This document shows positions 61,479 through 64,000 of a DNA stretch of 64,000 bases, piece by piece; the first letter of the stretch is position 1; the number at the start of each line of letters is the position of its first letter. The position numbers and the translations under genes are program-made. The stretch covers positions 186,001-250,000 of the forward strand of contig NZ_JAICDG010000005.1 in assembly GCF_022751215.1 (NCBI RefSeq), given 5' to 3'. This DNA is from Actinomadura terrae. Lineage in GTDB: Bacteria > Actinomycetota > Actinomycetes > Streptosporangiales > Streptosporangiaceae. Below the pieces are notes generated by a model. The model was not told where the DNA came from and searched no databases. It saw only the letters and a program-made list of their open reading frames with translations.

Positions 61479-62867
61479 CTACTCGACTCGATCGACTGCG
61501 ATTTCCGGCATGGCTTCAGACGGGCCGGTCGACCGCCGTCCGGCCACGTCGCGCCTGGTCAGCGCCTGGTCCAAGTCCTCGATGAGGTCGTCGGTGTGTT
61601 CGAGGCCGACGCTCAACCGGACCATGTCGGAAGGCACGGGTTCGTCCCCCCCGATCTGTTGATGCGTACCGATCGCAGGGATGGTCACGGTGCTCTTGAC
61701 CTGCCCGAGGTTGTTCGCCCGCCAGAACAGATCGAGCCGGTCCATCACCCGGTGCGCGGCGGGCACACCTCCGGCCGGCCGGAAGCCGAGCAGAAAACCG
61801 AACCGGTTGACCGCGTCGCGACCGGGGCCGCCGCTGTCGACCAACCACATGTCGCGCTTGGCGAGGTGATGGGTGCGATGGCTCGGCAGGCCCGGGTAGA
61901 AGACCTCGACGACGTCGCTGCGGTTGGCCAGATACTCGGCCACGCGCAGCGCACTGGTCGACATGGAATCAACCCGCGCACGCAGTTCGCGGATGTCGGC
62001 CAGCAGCGTCCAAGCGTTAAAAGGGCTGAGTACGCTGCCCATGTCACGCATCGGGCCGCTGCGGAGATAACCGGCGAAATTCGTGGTCATCTCCGCGGGC
62101 TGACCGCGGAACTGAAGGCCGTGCCGGGCGATCACCGCACCACCCATACTGCGACCACTGGCACCGGCCGCCTTGGTGAGCGAATGAACAACGATATCGG
62201 CACCGAGGCCAAGCGGGCGCATCAACGCGGGTGTAGCCAGCGTCGCATCGATGATCAGCGGGATCTCCGCCCAGCGAGCAAGCTCGGCCAGCGCAGGAAT
62301 GTCGACGAGCTGGACCATCGGATTGGACGGCGACTCCGCATAGAGAAACCGGGTGTCCTCATCGATATGCCGCTCCCAGCCGTCCACCGACAGCGGGTCG
62401 TCGACCCATCGGACGGACACACCGCGTTCGTCGCCGTACCGTTTATCGAAGACCATGACGGTCGACCCGTAGCACGCGGGTGAGGCGACGATGTTGGGTT
62501 TGGCACCCACCGCCGTGCTGAGGAACGGCGTCGTGGCCAGGGTGATCGCGGCCATCCCGGTCGTGGTGACCGCCGCGCTCACCTCGGCGTCGACCTGATA
62601 ACCCTCCAGCGCGGCGACGGTGTCCTCAAGGTGGCCGACGGTCGGGTTGCCGCGCCGCGCGTACACCCACCCTTCTCGCTCCCCCGCGGCGGTGGCCCGC
62701 ATCGTCTCCGCCGAGTCGAAATGCTGCGCGGTCGCGAGGTACGCCGGCTCGCCGAGCGAACCGAGATTGTGCGCGGCCGCCTCGTGATTGTAGGAACCGC
62801 GCACGGCCAAAGTCGCAAAGCGCGGGCCCGTCACCGCTGTGACTCGTTTTCCGTCTCGGCCTGCCAT
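61479..62867 (-). CDS. Cys/Met-metabolism PLP-dependent enzyme
   Basis: 462-residue fold-type I PLP enzyme of the cystathionine gamma-synthase/O-acetylhomoserine sulfhydrylase family. Motifs are GWVYARRGNPTVGHLEDTVA, TTGMAAIT, the Asp of IDATLATPAL and the PLP Lys in VHSLTKAAGAS. Family chemistry is gamma- or beta-substitution or elimination. In a cluster with a diaminobutyrate pathway, gamma-substitution on an activated homoserine is a possible role, but this is inference. ATG 62867 lacks a clear ribosome site. It opens the reverse operon. Confidence 0.88.
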   Translation of the reverse strand: MAGRDGKRVTAVTGPRFATLAVRGSYNHEAAAHNLGSLGEPAYLATAQHFDSAETMRATAAGEREGWVYARRGNPTVGHLEDTVAALEGYQVDAEVSAAVTTTGMAAITLATTPFLSTAVGAKPNIVASPACYGSTVMVFDKRYGDERGVSVRWVDDPLSVDGWERHIDEDTRFLYAESPSNPMVQLVDIPALAELARWAEIPLIIDATLATPALMRPLGLGADIVVHSLTKAAGASGRSMGGAVIARHGLQFRGQPAEMTTNFAGYLRSGPMRDMGSVLSPFNAWTLLADIRELRARVDSMSTSALRVAEYLANRSDVVEVFYPGLPSHRTHHLAKRDMWLVDSGGPGRDAVNRFGFLLGFRPAGGVPAAHRVMDRLDLFWRANNLGQVKSTVTIPAIGTHQQIGGDEPVPSDMVRLSVGLEHTDDLIEDLDQALTRRDVAGRRSTGPSEAMPEIAVDRVE

Positions 62868-62935
62868 ATAACCACGAGCCGTACCTCCCCATCTGCTGCA
62901 CCGGCATAGATTTGAGGCATGCGCAGGATCGGTCG

Positions 62936-63052
62936 ATGGAATTGATTAGATCACTTGGGATCACTCTGCACAACGTCCCACAGCCGCTGAAACCGATACT
63001 TGGGCCTGACCTGCTCAAGTCCGGCGATCAGGACCTACAGCAGGTCCAGTGA
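62936..63052 (+). CDS. Possible 38-residue peptide gene divergent from the PLP gene
   Basis: The frame from ATG 62936 encodes an aliphatic peptide containing LGITLHNVPQPLKPILGP and ending LQQVQ. AGGA lies about 8 bases upstream. Composition looks protein-like rather than random, but there is no family match. A dyad GGACCT-acagc-AGGTCC overlaps its 3' end. Could be a real small peptide or a gene fragment. Confidence 0.3.
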   Translation: MELIRSLGITLHNVPQPLKPILGPDLLKSGDQDLQQVQ

Positions 63053-63315
63053 GGTGATTTCATTACTTAGACCACTACCAATTAAAGGCGGCGCCTTATC
63101 CGGGTACGGCACTTCATCCTGGCCGTTCCACTTCTCGCCCCACCGCCCTCCCAGCCTCCGCCAACCGGCCACCCGTCCCCAGACCGCCGCCAAGACCGTC
63201 CTGCTTGCCGACCTGGGCCACTCCGTCGAACTTGCGGCCGAGCCAAACCGCCAGGAAGGCTGCAAGGCGCCCGAAGCCTCACACGTAGGTGATGAACAGT
63301 TGCTGCGAGCGTGGT

Positions 63316-63500
63316 CACGCTTTCCGGTCCTGGAACAGCAGCAGGTCTTCATGGGCGATGGCCATGACGGGAACGCCGTGTTCGCGGAGGCGGGGTCAGA
63401 ACGAGCGCGGCGGTGCCGGCGAGGTCCGCGAGGTGGTGGCGATGGTGCGGGCGTCGCTGTGGATGACTCGGGCTCCGCCCTCGCGATACCCGCGTGAGCA
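63316..63500 (-). pseudogene. Frameshifted gene fragment
   Basis: On the minus strand three consecutive pieces in different frames read like one protein: RVIHSDARTIATT, then LADLAGTAALVLTP, then RLREHGVPVMAIAHEDLLLF ending QDRKA and a stop at 63316. No family is recognised. Two frameshifts within 150 bases indicate decay. Confidence 0.35.
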
Positions 63501-63796
63501 CCCCTTGGCCAAGCAGGAGGGACTTCCCCATGCCCCGCGGCCCTACTCGACGGCCAACGCTATGCCGAGCACACGGGCATGAACCTCCACGACCCGCAAC
63601 GCCTCCTCTCGCGCGCGGCACAATCACGTGGACTCAGCCGCATGCGAAATCAATTATCCGCTGGCCCGACTCTCCACTATCCCCCGCACACAAAAGCCGC
63701 GCCGTCGCTGTCGCCGTCAACGAGCGCGATGCGCCCGCCAGTGCAGAGAACCTGGAGGACGCATCGCCTTAATCTCCATCAACCGAAGATTGGTGT

Positions 63797-64000
63797 CTAG
63801 AGTGACCACTCCCCGACCAGAGCAGGTGAAACCCCTTGGCAAATCGCCACCACGGAGGATTCGAGGCCGCCCGCGTAGACGAACAGCCAGTTGTCGACTC
63901 CAGCGAAGAGTCTTGCGTCACGACCGGCCATCAAGGTCATATGCGACCTGTTCTCACCCACCGGATAGAGATCGGCCCCAGCGAGATTCGTGTACTCGAG
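63797..64000 (-). CDS. C-terminal part of a SUKH-like immunity-type protein (cut by window edge)
   Basis: 67 residues are visible, entering from the right edge and ending at TAG 63797-63799. The pattern DLYPVGEN ... MTLMAGRDARLFAG ... WLFVYAGGLESSVVAICQG resembles the end of SUKH-3 domains, found in contact-dependent toxin immunity proteins. The start lies beyond the window, so the family call is tentative. Confidence 0.5.
   Translation of the reverse strand, partial: LEYTNLAGADLYPVGENRSHMTLMAGRDARLFAGVDNWLFVYAGGLESSVVAICQGVSPALVGEWSL

Larger units (their letters stand above)
62868..63796. other. Gene-poor right flank of the cluster
   Basis: Holds the promoter region of the reverse operon, the candidate peptide at 62936 and a frameshifted fragment near 63316-63500. 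I see no intact gene of ordinary size, transposase or integrase. Confidence 0.5.

Noticed and set aside
63000..63497. Plus-strand gene at the right flank
   Set aside because: The frame has no ribosome site or family features and runs opposite a frameshifted fragment that reads better on the other strand.

Overview
The window is high-GC actinomycete chromosome, probably from Actinomadura or another member of the Thermomonosporaceae/Streptosporangiales. Pointers to this are mycothiol synthase, ECF sigma factors, XRE/DUF397 gene pairs, very large LuxR-type ATPase regulators, an SCO5389-family protein, frequent GTG starts and strong G/C at third codon positions.

Positions 1-42,300 look like ordinary chromosomal backbone. 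In order they hold: pstS (partial) with a PHO box; mshD; a secreted 5'-nucleotidase; a pit/DUF47 phosphate transport pair; a small protein and a giant AAA protein; a gamma-carbonic anhydrase; a DivIVA-like coiled-coil protein; peptide deformylase; a PhoP-like response regulator, sensor kinase and HtrA-type protease separated by repeated TTCAGG boxes and a likely small RNA; arfB; an MFS exporter; a VanX-like dipeptidase; an ATPase/XRE/DUF397 locus; a TetR regulator; a thermolysin-like M4 protease; two LuxR-family ATPase regulators; an ECF sigma factor with a membrane beta-propeller partner; a crotonase/SDR pair; an SCO5389-family protein; an NlpC/P60 hydrolase behind a possible c-di-AMP riboswitch; an old yellow enzyme; a dienelactone hydrolase; a thioesterase; and a P450.

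A tRNA-Lys(TTT) gene at 42,334-42,406 marks a sharp change. From about 42,700 to 62,870 the DNA is visibly less GC-rich and carries a compact nonribosomal peptide cluster in two convergent operons. The forward operon encodes a free-standing A-PCP didomain with a Val-like pocket, a 2,410-residue NRPS (A-PCP-E-C-A*-PCP-TE), MbtH, a P450 resembling PCP-bound amino acid hydroxylases, an MFS exporter, an ornithine/lysine N-monooxygenase homologue, an EctB-type diaminobutyrate aminotransferase and two type II thioesterase-like alpha/beta hydrolases. The reverse operon encodes a Cys/Met-metabolism PLP enzyme, a sulfotransferase and an ATP-grasp ligase.

The most interesting reading is that the second NRPS adenylation domain (A*) is dead: the P-loop, the amino-group Asp and the catalytic Lys are all lost. 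The second hydrolase carries Cys instead of Ser in its nucleophile elbow, as in the aminoacyl shuttles SyrC and CmaE. Together with the free-standing A-PCP this suggests that the terminal PCP is charged in trans, possibly with a P450-hydroxylated amino acid. The additional diaminobutyrate, N-hydroxylation, sulfonation and ATP-grasp chemistry does not match any pathway I recognise, so the product looks undescribed.
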